Source: Streptomyces guryensis (GTDB taxonomy: Bacteria; Actinomycetota; Actinomycetes; Streptomycetales; Streptomycetaceae). From it: a DNA stretch of 64,000 nt. The translations under genes and the position numbers were made by a program. A model generated the notes under the pieces. The model did no database searches. It saw only the letters and a list, made by a program, of their open reading frames with translations, and had not been told where the DNA came from. The stretch covers positions 21,606 to 85,605 of the forward strand of contig NZ_JAJSBI010000038.1 of NCBI RefSeq assembly GCF_021261325.1, written 5' to 3'. Of the stretch, positions 48,350 through 56,051 are shown in pieces (the first letter of the stretch is position 1; each line of letters begins with the position of its first letter).

Positions 48350-48387
48350 CAGTCATACGTCGGACGATAACGTCCCACGTATGACTG
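48350..48387 (+). promoter_or_regulatory. Long hairpin/operator over the rraA start codon
   Basis: Outer arms CAGTCATACGT (48350-48360) and ACGTATGACTG (48377-48387) are perfect. Inside, GGACG (48362-48366) pairs with CGTCC (48371-48375) around a 4-nt ATAA loop, with one C-C mismatch in between. That gives 16 of 17 possible pairs. The right arm contains the ATG of rraA (48381). It could be an operator or an mRNA hairpin that hides the start. Confidence 0.75.
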
Positions 48388-49004
48388 ATGCCACCGAGTT
48401 CCGGACCATTCCCACGACCACCCTCGCCGACCTCCTGGGCCGCGGACAGGTCATGGACATCGGGATCCGCCCCCTGTGGGGACCGCACGGGCGAGTGGCC
48501 GGACCGGCCTTCACCGTCAGCTGCCCGCCCGGCGACAACCTGATGCTGCACGCCGCCATCCACCGCGCCGAGCCCGGCTCGGTCGTCGTCACGGAGTCCG
48601 GCGACCTGGACTGGGCGCTCGCGGGCGGCAACGTCTGCGCCGTCGCCCAGCGGCGGGGCGTCGCGGCCTTCGTGCTGGACGGCCTGATCCGCGATCTCGC
48701 CGAGGTGCGGGAGGCACGGTTCCCGGTGTTCGCGCGGGGTGTGATCCCGATCCCGGGCGCCAAGTCGGCCGTACGGCCGCTGGGCGAGCCGGTGACGTGC
48801 GGTGGCGTGCGGGTCGAGGCCGGCGACATCGTCGTGGCCGACGAGGAGGGCGTCGTCGCCGTCCCCGCCGCCCGCAGCGACGAGGTGCTCACGGCGGCCC
48901 GCGCCAAGCTCGCGAAGGAGGCCGACGAGTCGCTGGACGCATGGGAGGCCGCGCACCGGGCACGCATCGACAAGATCCTGGCGGAGCGGGGCTTCGAGGG
49001 CTGA
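48381..49004 (+). CDS. RraA-like protein (4-hydroxy-4-methyl-2-oxoglutarate aldolase family)
   Basis: The 207-residue protein has the RraA/HMG-aldolase signature: TTTLADLLGRGQVMDIGI, GPAFTVSCPPGDNLMLHAAI, GDLDWALAGGNVCAVAQRRG, FVLDGLIRDLAEVREARFPVF, with G-x3-R-D catalytic residues at DGLIRDLAEV. Members are divalent-metal aldolases/decarboxylases or RNase E regulators. The C-terminus carries a helical extension (AKEADESLDAWEAAHRARID). ATG 48381 is overlapped by a hairpin. An HAD-like gene follows after 11 bp, probably in an operon. Confidence 0.88.
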   Translation: MTDATEFRTIPTTTLADLLGRGQVMDIGIRPLWGPHGRVAGPAFTVSCPPGDNLMLHAAIHRAEPGSVVVTESGDLDWALAGGNVCAVAQRRGVAAFVLDGLIRDLAEVREARFPVFARGVIPIPGAKSAVRPLGEPVTCGGVRVEAGDIVVADEEGVVAVPAARSDEVLTAARAKLAKEADESLDAWEAAHRARIDKILAERGFEG

Positions 49005-49015
49005 TCCTGTCCCTG

Positions 49016-49519
49016 ATGCTGCTCTTCCTCGACATCGACGGAACGCTGATCCCGTTCGGCTCGGCGCATCCGTACCCGTCGTACGAGCCGTGCTTCCCGC
49101 TGCCGCAGGCGGCGGCCGCCGGTCAGCCGCTGCTGCACCGCATCAACCCCGCGCTCGGCACGCGACTCGTCGCGCTGGGCTGCGAGCTGGTGTGGGCGAC
49201 GACCTGGCTGGACGACGCGAACGTGTGCGTCGCGCCCTGGCTCGGTCTGCCCCCGCTGCCGTCGGTGGACTGGCCGGACGAGGACGAGGACGAGCCGCCG
49301 ACGCCGCTGCACTGGAAGACCCGGCCCCTCGTGGCCCGGGCGGACGGCCGCCCCTTCGTCTGGGTCGACGACGAGATCACCGCCGCCGACGTCACCTGGG
49401 TCGCCGCACACCATCCGGCGCCCGCGCTGCTGCACCGGGTCGATCACCGCCACGGGCTCACCGACGCGGACCTCGCCGTACTGGAGGAGTGGTTGAGAGG
49501 GAGCCGGGCCGGAGGCTGA
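49016..49519 (+). CDS. HAD-like domain protein, 167 aa
   Basis: ATG 49016 gives MLLFLDIDGTLIPFGSAHPY. The DIDGT motif is HAD motif I, and CELVWATTWLDDAN and PFVWVDDEITAADV mark motifs II and IV. The family is the actinobacterial HAD-like protein with a short cap, in which the Lys of motif III is hard to place (here HWKTRPLVARADGR). It is probably co-transcribed with rraA, 11 bp away. It may be a nucleotidase-like phosphatase; the substrate is unknown. Confidence 0.82.
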   Translation: MLLFLDIDGTLIPFGSAHPYPSYEPCFPLPQAAAAGQPLLHRINPALGTRLVALGCELVWATTWLDDANVCVAPWLGLPPLPSVDWPDEDEDEPPTPLHWKTRPLVARADGRPFVWVDDEITAADVTWVAAHHPAPALLHRVDHRHGLTDADLAVLEEWLRGSRAGG

Positions 49520-49543
49520 CGAACTGTGCGCGCTACCGGCGGC

Positions 49544-49570
49544 TGTCACATTCGCGGGGCCGCCGGTGTC
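49544..49570 (+). promoter_or_regulatory. Predicted ECF41-type promoter
   Basis: TGTCACA (49544-49550) and TGTC (49567-49570) are separated by 16 nt. ECF41 sigma factors recognise a -35 TGTCACA and -10 CGTC; one base differs. It lies 66 bp before the carboxymuconolactone decarboxylase gene, which is the first gene of the ECF41 operon, so the sigma factor should drive its own operon. Confidence 0.75.
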
Positions 49571-49635
49571 TTCATACCGAACAGGCAACGCACGCAGCCG
49601 TACGCAGACGTACGGACACGTACAGGGAGATCACC

Positions 49636-50187
49636 ATGGCGCTACGCGTTCCGAAGGCCGAGATCAGCGGTGAGGTCGCCGACAGCATGATCGAGCGGTT
49701 CGGTGTGGTGCCCGAACCGCTCGAAGCGACCTGGCACAACCCGCCGGTCGCCGAGGCGTCCTCCGAGATGGGAGTCAAGGTGGCCGCCTGGGATGCGGCC
49801 GACGACAGCCTCAAGTCGTTCGCTCACATGGCCGTCGCCGCACAGGTCGGCTGCGGCTGGTGCCTCGACGTCAACTACTTCCAGGCGCAGAACAACGACC
49901 TGGACCTGGCCAAGGCGAGCCAGGTGCCGCGCTGGCGCGCGTCGGAGGTGTTCACGCCGCTGGAGCGGGACGTCATGGAGTACGCCGAAGCGATGACGAA
50001 CACGCCGCCGACCGTCACCGACGAGTTGTCCGCGCGCCTGCTGGCCGCGCTCGGCGCGCCGGCGCTGGTCGAGATCACCGGGTGCATCGCGTACGCCAAC
50101 CTCGCGACCAGGAGCAACACCGCGCTCGGAATCGAGTCGCAGGGCTTCTCCGCCGCATGCGAGGTCCCGCTGGCCGCGCGTTCATGA
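49636..50187 (+). CDS. Carboxymuconolactone decarboxylase family protein (AhpD-like)
   Basis: The 183-residue protein has the CMD/AhpD fold with the redox motif CxxC and nearby His in AQVGCGWCLDVNYFQAQNND and a helical N-terminus (RVPKAEISGEVADSMIERFG). AhpD-like proteins are peroxidase partners using the CxxC pair. It is the usual partner gene of ECF41 sigma factors: its stop overlaps the sigma gene start (ATGA, 4 bp). It would be made under the control of that sigma factor. The true substrate is not known for this group. Confidence 0.92.
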   Translation: MALRVPKAEISGEVADSMIERFGVVPEPLEATWHNPPVAEASSEMGVKVAAWDAADDSLKSFAHMAVAAQVGCGWCLDVNYFQAQNNDLDLAKASQVPRWRASEVFTPLERDVMEYAEAMTNTPPTVTDELSARLLAALGAPALVEITGCIAYANLATRSNTALGIESQGFSAACEVPLAARS

Positions 50188-51050
50188 CCGAGGACCCCTT
50201 CGTCACCCACCGCCGCCTGCTGTTCACGGTCGCCTACGAGATGCTGGGCTCGGCGGCCGACGCGGAGGACGTGTTGCAGGAGTCCTGGCTGCGTTGGGCC
50301 GGCGTCGACCAGGCGCAGGTGCGTGACCCGCGGGCGTACCTCGTCCGGATCGTGACCCGGCAGGCACTCAACCGCCTGCGGACGCTGTCGCGCAGCCGCG
50401 AGGAGTACGTCGGCGAGTGGCTTCCCGAGCCGCTGCTGACCAGCCCGGACGTCGCCGAGGACGTCGAACTCGCGGAGAGCGTCTCGATAGCGGTGCTGAC
50501 GGTCCTCGAGACGCTCGGGCCTGCGGAGCGGGCGGTGTTCGTGCTGCGCGAGGTCTTCGAGCTGCCGTACGGCGAGATCGCCGGGGCGACGGGCAGGTCC
50601 GCGGCCGCGGTACGGCAGATCGCCCGGCGGGCCCGTGAGCACGTGGCGGCCCGCCGCCCGCGGGTCCGGGTGAGCCGGTCGGAGCAGCGGGCCGTGGTGG
50701 AACGGTTCCTGGCCGCTCTGCGCACCGGGCAGCTGCAGGAGCTGTTGCAGCTCATGGCACCGGACGTGGTCATGATCACCGACGGCGGCGGGATCGTGGC
50801 GGCGGCGCCGGCTCCGATCCACGGGGCCGAGGTGGTGGCGAAGCTCCTCGCGGGCGCCCACCGGAAGGTGGTGGCACTCAGGACGACGACCGTATGGCTC
50901 AACGGCGCACCCGCCGGCCGTATCGACTTCGACGGCGAACCGTCCACGGTGAGCCTCGCGGTGGACCACGGCCGGGTCACCGGGATCTACGTGGTGCGGA
51001 ACCCGCGCAAGCTGACCCGGCTGGACACACCGGCCGAGCTCGCACGGTAG
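50184..51050 (+). CDS. ECF41 sigma factor with SnoaL-like C-terminus
   Basis: The 288-residue sigma factor has region 2 (HRRLLFTVAYEMLGSAADAE), region 4 (LETLGPAERAVFVLREVFEL, GATGRSAAAVRQIARRAREH) and a C-terminal SnoaL-like domain. The three ECF41 marks are present: WLPEP between regions 2 and 4, DGGG in MITDGGGIVAAA and NPRKL (NPDKL type) near the end. In ECF41 the C-terminal domain modulates activity instead of an anti-sigma factor. It is coupled by a 4-bp overlap to the decarboxylase gene. The trigger is unknown. Confidence 0.93.
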   Translation: MTEDPFVTHRRLLFTVAYEMLGSAADAEDVLQESWLRWAGVDQAQVRDPRAYLVRIVTRQALNRLRTLSRSREEYVGEWLPEPLLTSPDVAEDVELAESVSIAVLTVLETLGPAERAVFVLREVFELPYGEIAGATGRSAAAVRQIARRAREHVAARRPRVRVSRSEQRAVVERFLAALRTGQLQELLQLMAPDVVMITDGGGIVAAAPAPIHGAEVVAKLLAGAHRKVVALRTTTVWLNGAPAGRIDFDGEPSTVSLAVDHGRVTGIYVVRNPRKLTRLDTPAELAR

Positions 51051-51081
51051 CCCCGCCACACCCGTCCGAGTGGCGTGGCGC

Positions 51082-51109
51082 ACTATTGCAAGCGGCTGCT
51101 TGCAATAGT
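51082..51109. promoter_or_regulatory. Inverted repeat before the XRE gene
   Basis: Two perfect 12-bp arms, ACTATTGCAAGC (51082-51093) and GCTTGCAATAGT (51098-51109), with a 4-nt spacer lie 27 bp before the XRE gene start. The TTGCAA halves resemble Nur-type boxes but the gap is 8, not 5. The most likely binder is the XRE protein itself. Confidence 0.75.
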
Positions 51110-51135
51110 TAGCGAGGATGGTGCAAGGTGGAGGC

Positions 51136-51780
51136 ATGGCATCGCTCAACGTCGGCAATCTCGGCGAGTACCTGCGCGAGCAGCGGCGCACCGCGCAGCT
51201 GTCGCTCAGGCAGCTCGCCGACGCCGCCGGGGTGTCCAATCCGTATCTGAGCCAGATCGAGCGCGGGCTGCGCAAGCCGAGCGCGGAGGTGCTGCAGCAG
51301 GTCGCCAAGGCGCTGCGGATCTCCGCCGAGACGCTGTACGTGCGCGCCGGCATCCTCGACGCCGAGCGGGACCGGGACGAGGTGGAGACGCGCGCCGTCA
51401 TCCTCGCCGATCCCACGCTGAACGAGCGGCAGAAGCAGGTGCTGCTCCAGATCTACGAGTCCTTCCGCAAGGAGAACGGGTTCGGGATCGCCGGCACGGC
51501 GGACGAGATGACCGGGGCGGCCCCGGAGGCCGGCGCGGTGGTCCTGACCGCCGAGCCCGGCCCGGGTACGCCCGAGGCCCAGGACGTCCGGGATGCCGAG
51601 GACGTCGAGGAAGGCGACACCGCGATACGCCGCACCCGCGAGGGCGACGGCGAGCAGACCGGTGAGCGCCGCACCCGAAAGACCCGCACGGCCGGCGGAC
51701 GCAGGTCCGCCACGCGCCGCACCCGCACGTCCGACGGCAACGACGCCGAACCGCACGACCCGCAGCAGCCCACCGGTTGA
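51136..51780 (+). CDS. XRE-family helix-turn-helix regulator
   Basis: The 214-residue protein starts MASLNVGNLGEYLREQRRTA. Residues about 10-70 form a Cro/C1 helix-turn-helix (LSLRQLADAAGVSNPYLSQI, ERGLRKPSAEVLQQVAKALR). The rest is a short helix and a long disordered acidic then basic tail. ATG 51136 follows the 12-bp-arm inverted repeat; ATG-like GTG 51118 would start inside the gap. The following gene encodes an HbhA-like protein, a likely target. Similar proteins occur in all Streptomyces near this gene. Confidence 0.85.
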   Translation: MASLNVGNLGEYLREQRRTAQLSLRQLADAAGVSNPYLSQIERGLRKPSAEVLQQVAKALRISAETLYVRAGILDAERDRDEVETRAVILADPTLNERQKQVLLQIYESFRKENGFGIAGTADEMTGAAPEAGAVVLTAEPGPGTPEAQDVRDAEDVEEGDTAIRRTREGDGEQTGERRTRKTRTAGGRRSATRRTRTSDGNDAEPHDPQQPTG

Positions 51781-51848
51781 GCAGACCGGCCACGCTGCCC
51801 GCGGGATCCAAAACCCTCAGCTGCAAGCGACCCGGGAGGACCATCACC

Positions 51849-52499
51849 ATGGCCATCACCGACGACCTCCGTAAGACCCTCAGCGACCCGACGCCGCTCT
51901 ACTTCGCCGCCGGCACCGCCGACCTGGCCCTTCAGCAGGCCAAGAAGGTGCCCGGCATCGTGGAGCAGCTGCGCGCCGAGGCCCCGGCCCGTTTCGAGGC
52001 CGTCCGCACCACCGACCCGAAGGCCGTCCAGGAGAAGGCCCAGGCCCGCGCCAAGGAGGCCTCCGCCAAGGTCAAGGAGACCCAGGAGTCCCTCCAGGCC
52101 AAGGTCACCGACTTCCTGGCGACCCTCGACGGCGACATCAAGAAGCTCGGCTCCACGATCGACGCCGACCTGAAGAAGTTCGGCGAGTCCGCCCAGGACT
52201 TCGCGCTGCGCGGTGTCGGCGTCGCGGCCGAGTACGCCGTGAAGGCCCGTGAGACCTACGAGAAGGTCGCCGAGCACGGCGAGCAGGCCGTGAAGACCTG
52301 GCGCGGCGAGGCGGCCGAGGAGATCGAGGAGCTGGCCGTCGCCGTCGAGCCGAAGGCCGAGCCGGTCGAGGTCAAGACGGACGCCGCCAAGCCGGCCGAG
52401 GCCACGGCCACCCCCGCCGCGGCGAAGAAGCCCGCCGCCAAGAAGGCGCCGGCCCGCAGGCCCACCACCGCGAAGAAGACGACGCCGCCCGCGAAGTGA
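51849..52499 (+). CDS. HbhA-like helical protein with Lys/Ala/Pro tail
   Basis: The 216-residue protein has an N-terminal block (ITDDLRKTLSDPTPLYFAAG, TADLALQQAKKVPGIVEQLR), a long coiled coil (residues about 40-140 with KEASAKVKETQESLQAKVTD) and a C-terminal Lys/Ala/Pro repeat tail (AAAKKPAAKKAPARRPTTAK). This is the layout of mycobacterial heparin-binding hemagglutinin HbhA. In Streptomyces such proteins are non-pathogenic and may bind lipid or DNA. GGGAGGACC precedes ATG 51849. It follows the XRE gene at 68 bp. Confidence 0.85.
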   Translation: MAITDDLRKTLSDPTPLYFAAGTADLALQQAKKVPGIVEQLRAEAPARFEAVRTTDPKAVQEKAQARAKEASAKVKETQESLQAKVTDFLATLDGDIKKLGSTIDADLKKFGESAQDFALRGVGVAAEYAVKARETYEKVAEHGEQAVKTWRGEAAEEIEELAVAVEPKAEPVEVKTDAAKPAEATATPAAAKKPAAKKAPARRPTTAKKTTPPAK

Positions 52500-52519
52500 C
52501 ACGGACGGGTGATCGGTAA

Positions 52520-52552
52520 CGGGTCGGGCACTCCTGGAGCGCCCGGCCCGTT
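52520..52552 (+). terminator. Terminator after the HbhA-like gene
   Basis: CGGGTCGGGC (52520-52529) pairs with GCCCGGCCCG (52541-52550), with one T-G pair and an 11-nt loop. It starts 20 nt after the stop and is followed by TTG. Confidence 0.7.
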
Positions 52553-52630
52553 GTGCGGGTAGCCGTTGTTCGAGAACGGGTACCGTGACGGCGTAAGGAC
52601 AAGCCGAGACTGGTGGTGGACGTTGTGCTG

Positions 52631-52966
52631 ATGCAGGGCTTCACAAGTTTCCTGGGGCTGCTTTACCTCGCCATGCTGGTCCTGGCCGTGGTGGCGCTGG
52701 TGATGGCCGCGCTGTTCCGTGACGACGCGTACCGGGCGGCCGACAAGCACAACAAGGGCTTCTGGCTGATCATCCTCGGCATCGCGGTCGCGGTGAACCT
52801 CCTGGTGCCGATGCTCTTCCTGCAGCTCGCGGGCCTCGTCGCCACGATCGTCTTCTTCGTCGACGTCCGCCCCGCCCTCAAGCAGGTCTCAGGAGGCGGC
52901 TTCGGCCGCCGCAGGGGCGGCAGCAGCAGCGACGGCCCGTACGGCCCGTACAACGGCGGCCGCTAG
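52631..52966 (+). CDS. DUF2516 small membrane protein
   Basis: The 111-residue protein has two or three helices (FTSFLGLLYLAMLVLAVVAL, KGFWLIILGIAVAVNLLV, LQLAGLVATIVFFVDV) and a Gly/Arg/Ser-rich tail. DUF2516 proteins have this pattern with the conserved FWLIILG and FVDVRPAL. Start ATG 52631 (MQGFTSFLG) is used because it fits the family; GTG 52613 is an alternative. Function unknown. It is followed directly by a family B repeat. Confidence 0.85.
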   Translation: MQGFTSFLGLLYLAMLVLAVVALVMAALFRDDAYRAADKHNKGFWLIILGIAVAVNLLVPMLFLQLAGLVATIVFFVDVRPALKQVSGGGFGRRRGGSSSDGPYGPYNGGR

Positions 52967-52969
52967 CAG

Positions 52970-53030
52970 CGCCCCTTCAGGGGCGCGGGGCTGTATCGAT
53001 GTGCGGCTCCGCCGCGTGGGCGCGACCAGC
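52970..53030. repeat. Dispersed repeat family B
   Basis: Starting 3 bp after the DUF2516 stop, the copy reads gccccttcaggggcg, CGGGGCTGTATCGA and tgcggctccgccgcgtgggcgcgac. Two hairpins (CCCCTTCAGGGG and CGGCTCCGCCG) are obvious, and the repeat likely works as a terminator. Confidence 0.75.
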
Positions 53031-53082
53031 GGCATACGACCGGCGCCCGGCATCGGACAGAATCCGAACGGCGCGTCCCCGC

Positions 53083-54393
53083 TCAGGCCCCGCGATCCAG
53101 CAGCAGCACTGCGACATCATCCGTCAGCTCGCCCCCATTGAGCTCACGAACCTCGTTCACCGCTGCCCGAAGCAACGCCTCCCCCCGCAACCCCTCGGAC
53201 AACTGCCGCCGGACCATCTCGACCATCCCGTCCTGCCCCAGCCGCTCAAGGCGCCCCTCCCCGATCCGGCCCTCGATCAGCCCGTCGGTGTAGAGCATCA
53301 GACTCCACTCCCGCCCCAACTCCACCTGCATCCGCGGCCAGCGCGCACCCGGCAGCAGCCCGAGGGCAGGTCCGTTGTTGTCGTACGGCAGCAGGTCGGC
53401 CGTCCGCCCCGGCCGGGCGATCAGCGGCGACGGATGCCCGGCCAGACACAGCCCGGCCCGCCGCCCGTCCGGTGAGATGTCCACCGTGCAGAGCGTCGCG
53501 AAGATCTCGTCGTCGGACCGCTCGTGCTCCAGCACCTCCTGCAGCGTCCCGAGCAGCTCGTCGCCGCACAGCCCCGCCAGGGTGAGCGCCCGCCAGGCGA
53601 TCCGCAGCTCCACACCGAGCGCCGCCTCGTCCGGGCCGTGCCCGCAGACGTCGCCGATCATGGCGTGCACGGTGCCGTCCGGCGTCCGTACGACGTCGTA
53701 GAAGTCGCCTCCGAGCAGCGCCCGCGACCGGCCGGGCCGGTACCGTGCGGCGAACCGCAGTGACGAGCCCTCCAGCAGCGGCGTGGGCAGCAGTCCGCGC
53801 TCCAGGCGCCTGTTCTCCTGGGCCCGCACCCGGCCCTCGGCGAGCCGTCGCTCGGCCGCGTCGGAACGTTTCCTCTCCACGGCGTAGCGGATCGCCCGGC
53901 TCAGCAGCCGGCCGTCCAGTTCGTCCCGGAAGAGGTAGTCCTGGGCGCCGACCCGCACCGCCTCCGCGCCGCGCTCGGCGTCGCCGGAGGCGGTGAGCGC
54001 GAGGACGGCGTGCCGGGGTGCGAGCTCCAGTACGTGCTTGAGTACGGCGAGCTCGTCCTCGTCGTCGCTGTGGCCCGGGGCCGGCAGCGCGAGGTCCAGC
54101 AGGATGCAGTGGACGTCGTCGGTCAGCAGCCGCGCGGCCTCGGTGAGGTTGCGGGCGGTGCGGACACGGATCGGACGGCCGGCCGAGTCCTGCAGTTCGG
54201 GTATGACGGTGGAGCCGCCGGGATCGTCCTCGATCAGCAGCAGCGTCAGGTTTGTGGTGGTGGCGGCGTTCTTGTCGACCGTGGCTTCCTTGCGCGGGGT
54301 CTGGTCCGTGGAGGTGCCGCCTTGGTGCGCGGCCTGCGCCTGACCACTCTCCGCGGCCGGGATCGCTCGCTGCCGCGGTATGGGTACGGGCAT
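53083..54393 (-). CDS. Response-regulator/PP2C (SpoIIE-type) phosphatase
   Basis: The 436-residue protein has a receiver domain at residues about 50-165 (LTLLLIEDDPGG, CILLDLALPAPG with the acceptor Asp, LALTASGDAE). A linking helix follows, then a PPM/SpoIIE serine phosphatase domain (FAARYRPGRSRALLGGDFYD, MIGDVCGHGPDEAALGVELR, YTDGLIEGRIGEGR, ELTDDVAVLLLD). Metal-binding Asp residues are present. It should dephosphorylate an anti-anti-sigma factor when its receiver is phosphorylated. ATG 54393 has GGAAGGAAC; a longer frame lacks support. The cognate kinase is not nearby. Confidence 0.92.
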   Translation of the reverse strand: MPVPIPRQRAIPAAESGQAQAAHQGGTSTDQTPRKEATVDKNAATTTNLTLLLIEDDPGGSTVIPELQDSAGRPIRVRTARNLTEAARLLTDDVHCILLDLALPAPGHSDDEDELAVLKHVLELAPRHAVLALTASGDAERGAEAVRVGAQDYLFRDELDGRLLSRAIRYAVERKRSDAAERRLAEGRVRAQENRRLERGLLPTPLLEGSSLRFAARYRPGRSRALLGGDFYDVVRTPDGTVHAMIGDVCGHGPDEAALGVELRIAWRALTLAGLCGDELLGTLQEVLEHERSDDEIFATLCTVDISPDGRRAGLCLAGHPSPLIARPGRTADLLPYDNNGPALGLLPGARWPRMQVELGREWSLMLYTDGLIEGRIGEGRLERLGQDGMVEMVRRQLSEGLRGEALLRAAVNEVRELNGGELTDDVAVLLLDRGA

Positions 54394-54650
54394 CTTGTTG
54401 AGTTCCTTCCCTCCCCCCGAGGGCACGCGGAGCGAGAGATCTCGATCCACCGACGGGGACCATAGCGGGTGCCGGCGCCGTAAAGGAATGGCGTGAGACA
54501 CGCTGCTTGGCCAGGCGCCGCTGTCATATGCCGTGATCCCTACCGCAGTTGGACAGGAGGGGCACGAACCAGGAATGACGAACATCACGTCCGCCGCGGG
54601 TTTGTCCGGGTGTTCGGCGTGCAGTGGGTCACGTGACGGGCTTCACGGCC

Positions 54651-54712
54651 GCCTCTGGAGGGGCGCGGGACTGCATCGACGTGCGGCTCCACGCGTGGGC
54701 GCGACAGGCCAC
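54651..54712. repeat. Dispersed repeat family B, divergent copy
   Basis: The copy reads gcctctggaggggcgcgggactgcatcgac and gtgcggctccacgcgtgggcgcgac. Several bases differ from the copies at 24.6 and 53.0 kb. It is the main content of the 370-bp gap 54394-54763, where no gene was found. Confidence 0.65.
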
Positions 54713-54763
54713 GACGAGGCGGCGGACAGAAGACGACCCATGGCCGCAGATCCCGCGGAGCGA

Positions 54764-55861
54764 TCAGGCATCGGGCCGCACGACCCCGAGTATCGGCATC
54801 GACCCGGCCCCCGTGATCGTCACCGTCCGCCCGGGCCGCGGGGCGTGCACGATCGCGCCGTCGCCGATGTACATCCCGACATGGCTGGCGTCGTCGAAGT
54901 AGATGATGAGGTCGCCGGGCCGCATGTCCTTGATGTCGACGTGCTTCAGCTGCTTCCACTGCTCCTGCGAGGTGCGCGGAATGGCGTGCCCCGCATCCGC
55001 CCAGGCCTGTGAGGTCAGCCCCGAGCAGTCGTACGTCTCAGGGCCCTCGGCGCCCCATTCGTACGGCTTTCCGATCTGGGCCGTGGCGTACGCGACGGCC
55101 TTCTTGCCCTGTTCGGAGGCTTTTCCGTTGATTTCAGCCAGGATCCCGGAGTCGAGCCAGGCGGTCTGTGCCTGGAGGGCGGCCTCCTGCTCCAGCTCGG
55201 CGAGGCGCGCCTTCTCCTTCTTCTCCAGGCGGCCCTCGAGCTTCTCGGCGGCCGCGATCTGCTCCTTGATCTTCTTTCGGGCGGTGTCCTTCGCCTTGCG
55301 ATCGGCCTCCAGCTTCTTCCACTGGTCGGCGGCGTCCGCGGCGTACTGCCGCAAGTCCTGCTGGGTGCGGGTCAGTTCCGTGATCAGGCCCTTGGTCGCG
55401 CGCTCGCCCTCCAGCACCCGGCCCGCCCCGTCGAGGAACTGCTGCGGGTTGTCGCTGAGCAGCAGCTGGGCCTCGTCGGGCAGTCCGCCGGTGCGGTACT
55501 GGGCGGCGGCCGCGGCGCCCGCCCGCTTCTTCAACTCGTCCAGCTTCTGCTGTCCCTTGACGATCTTCTGCGCCAGGTCGACGATCGCGGCGGACTGCTG
55601 CCCGGCCTTCTCCTCGGCCGCGTTGTACGAGTCCGTGGCGACCGCCGCGTCGTGGTACAGCTGGTCGAGCTTCTCGCGGATCGCCTCAAGGTCCTTGTCC
55701 GGCGCGGGAGTCGCGGAGGCGGATGAGCCCGGGGAGGGAGACGTGCTGGGGGAGGGTGTCCGGCCGGCATTCGCGAACGCCGTCCCCGGCGCCGCCAGCA
55801 CGGTGACCGCGCAGACCACGGCCACGGCCGCCGCGATCAGGCCGCGCTTGCCCGAACCCAT
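54764..55861 (-). CDS. Secreted NlpC/P60 peptidoglycan hydrolase
   Basis: The 365-residue protein has a signal peptide (LIAAAVAVVCAVTVLAAPGTAFA), a Ser/Pro linker, a long coiled coil (residues about 55-245: EKAGQQSAAIVDLAQKIVKG, KLEGRLEKKEKARLAELEQE) and a C-terminal NlpC/P60 domain. The domain has the catalytic Cys in ETYDCSGLTSQAW, His in DASHVGMYIGDGAIVHAP and the third polar residue nearby. RipA-like enzymes of this build cut D-Glu-mesoDAP peptide bonds during division or spore formation; the coiled coil is thought to regulate activity. Confidence 0.92.
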   Translation of the reverse strand: MGSGKRGLIAAAVAVVCAVTVLAAPGTAFANAGRTPSPSTSPSPGSSASATPAPDKDLEAIREKLDQLYHDAAVATDSYNAAEEKAGQQSAAIVDLAQKIVKGQQKLDELKKRAGAAAAAQYRTGGLPDEAQLLLSDNPQQFLDGAGRVLEGERATKGLITELTRTQQDLRQYAADAADQWKKLEADRKAKDTARKKIKEQIAAAEKLEGRLEKKEKARLAELEQEAALQAQTAWLDSGILAEINGKASEQGKKAVAYATAQIGKPYEWGAEGPETYDCSGLTSQAWADAGHAIPRTSQEQWKQLKHVDIKDMRPGDLIIYFDDASHVGMYIGDGAIVHAPRPGRTVTITGAGSMPILGVVRPDA

Positions 55862-56051
55862 ACCGCTACCCCCAAACCTGATTTACCGTCAGTAACTTAC
55901 GACGTCTGGGGGATCGTGCCACGCCGACGCGCAAAGCGACAGAGCCGCATACACGTCGGATTTCCCCCTCTTCTTCGCCGTACGCGATCTCCCCGCCTTT
56001 GTGACGAACGACTCACGGAGATCGTTCCCCGCGGGGCAGGGTGACGGCCGG

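Noticed and set aside
51082..51109. Nur box
   Set aside because: The TTGCAA halves are 8 bp apart, not the 5 bp of known Nur sites, and the repeat is far longer than a Nur box.
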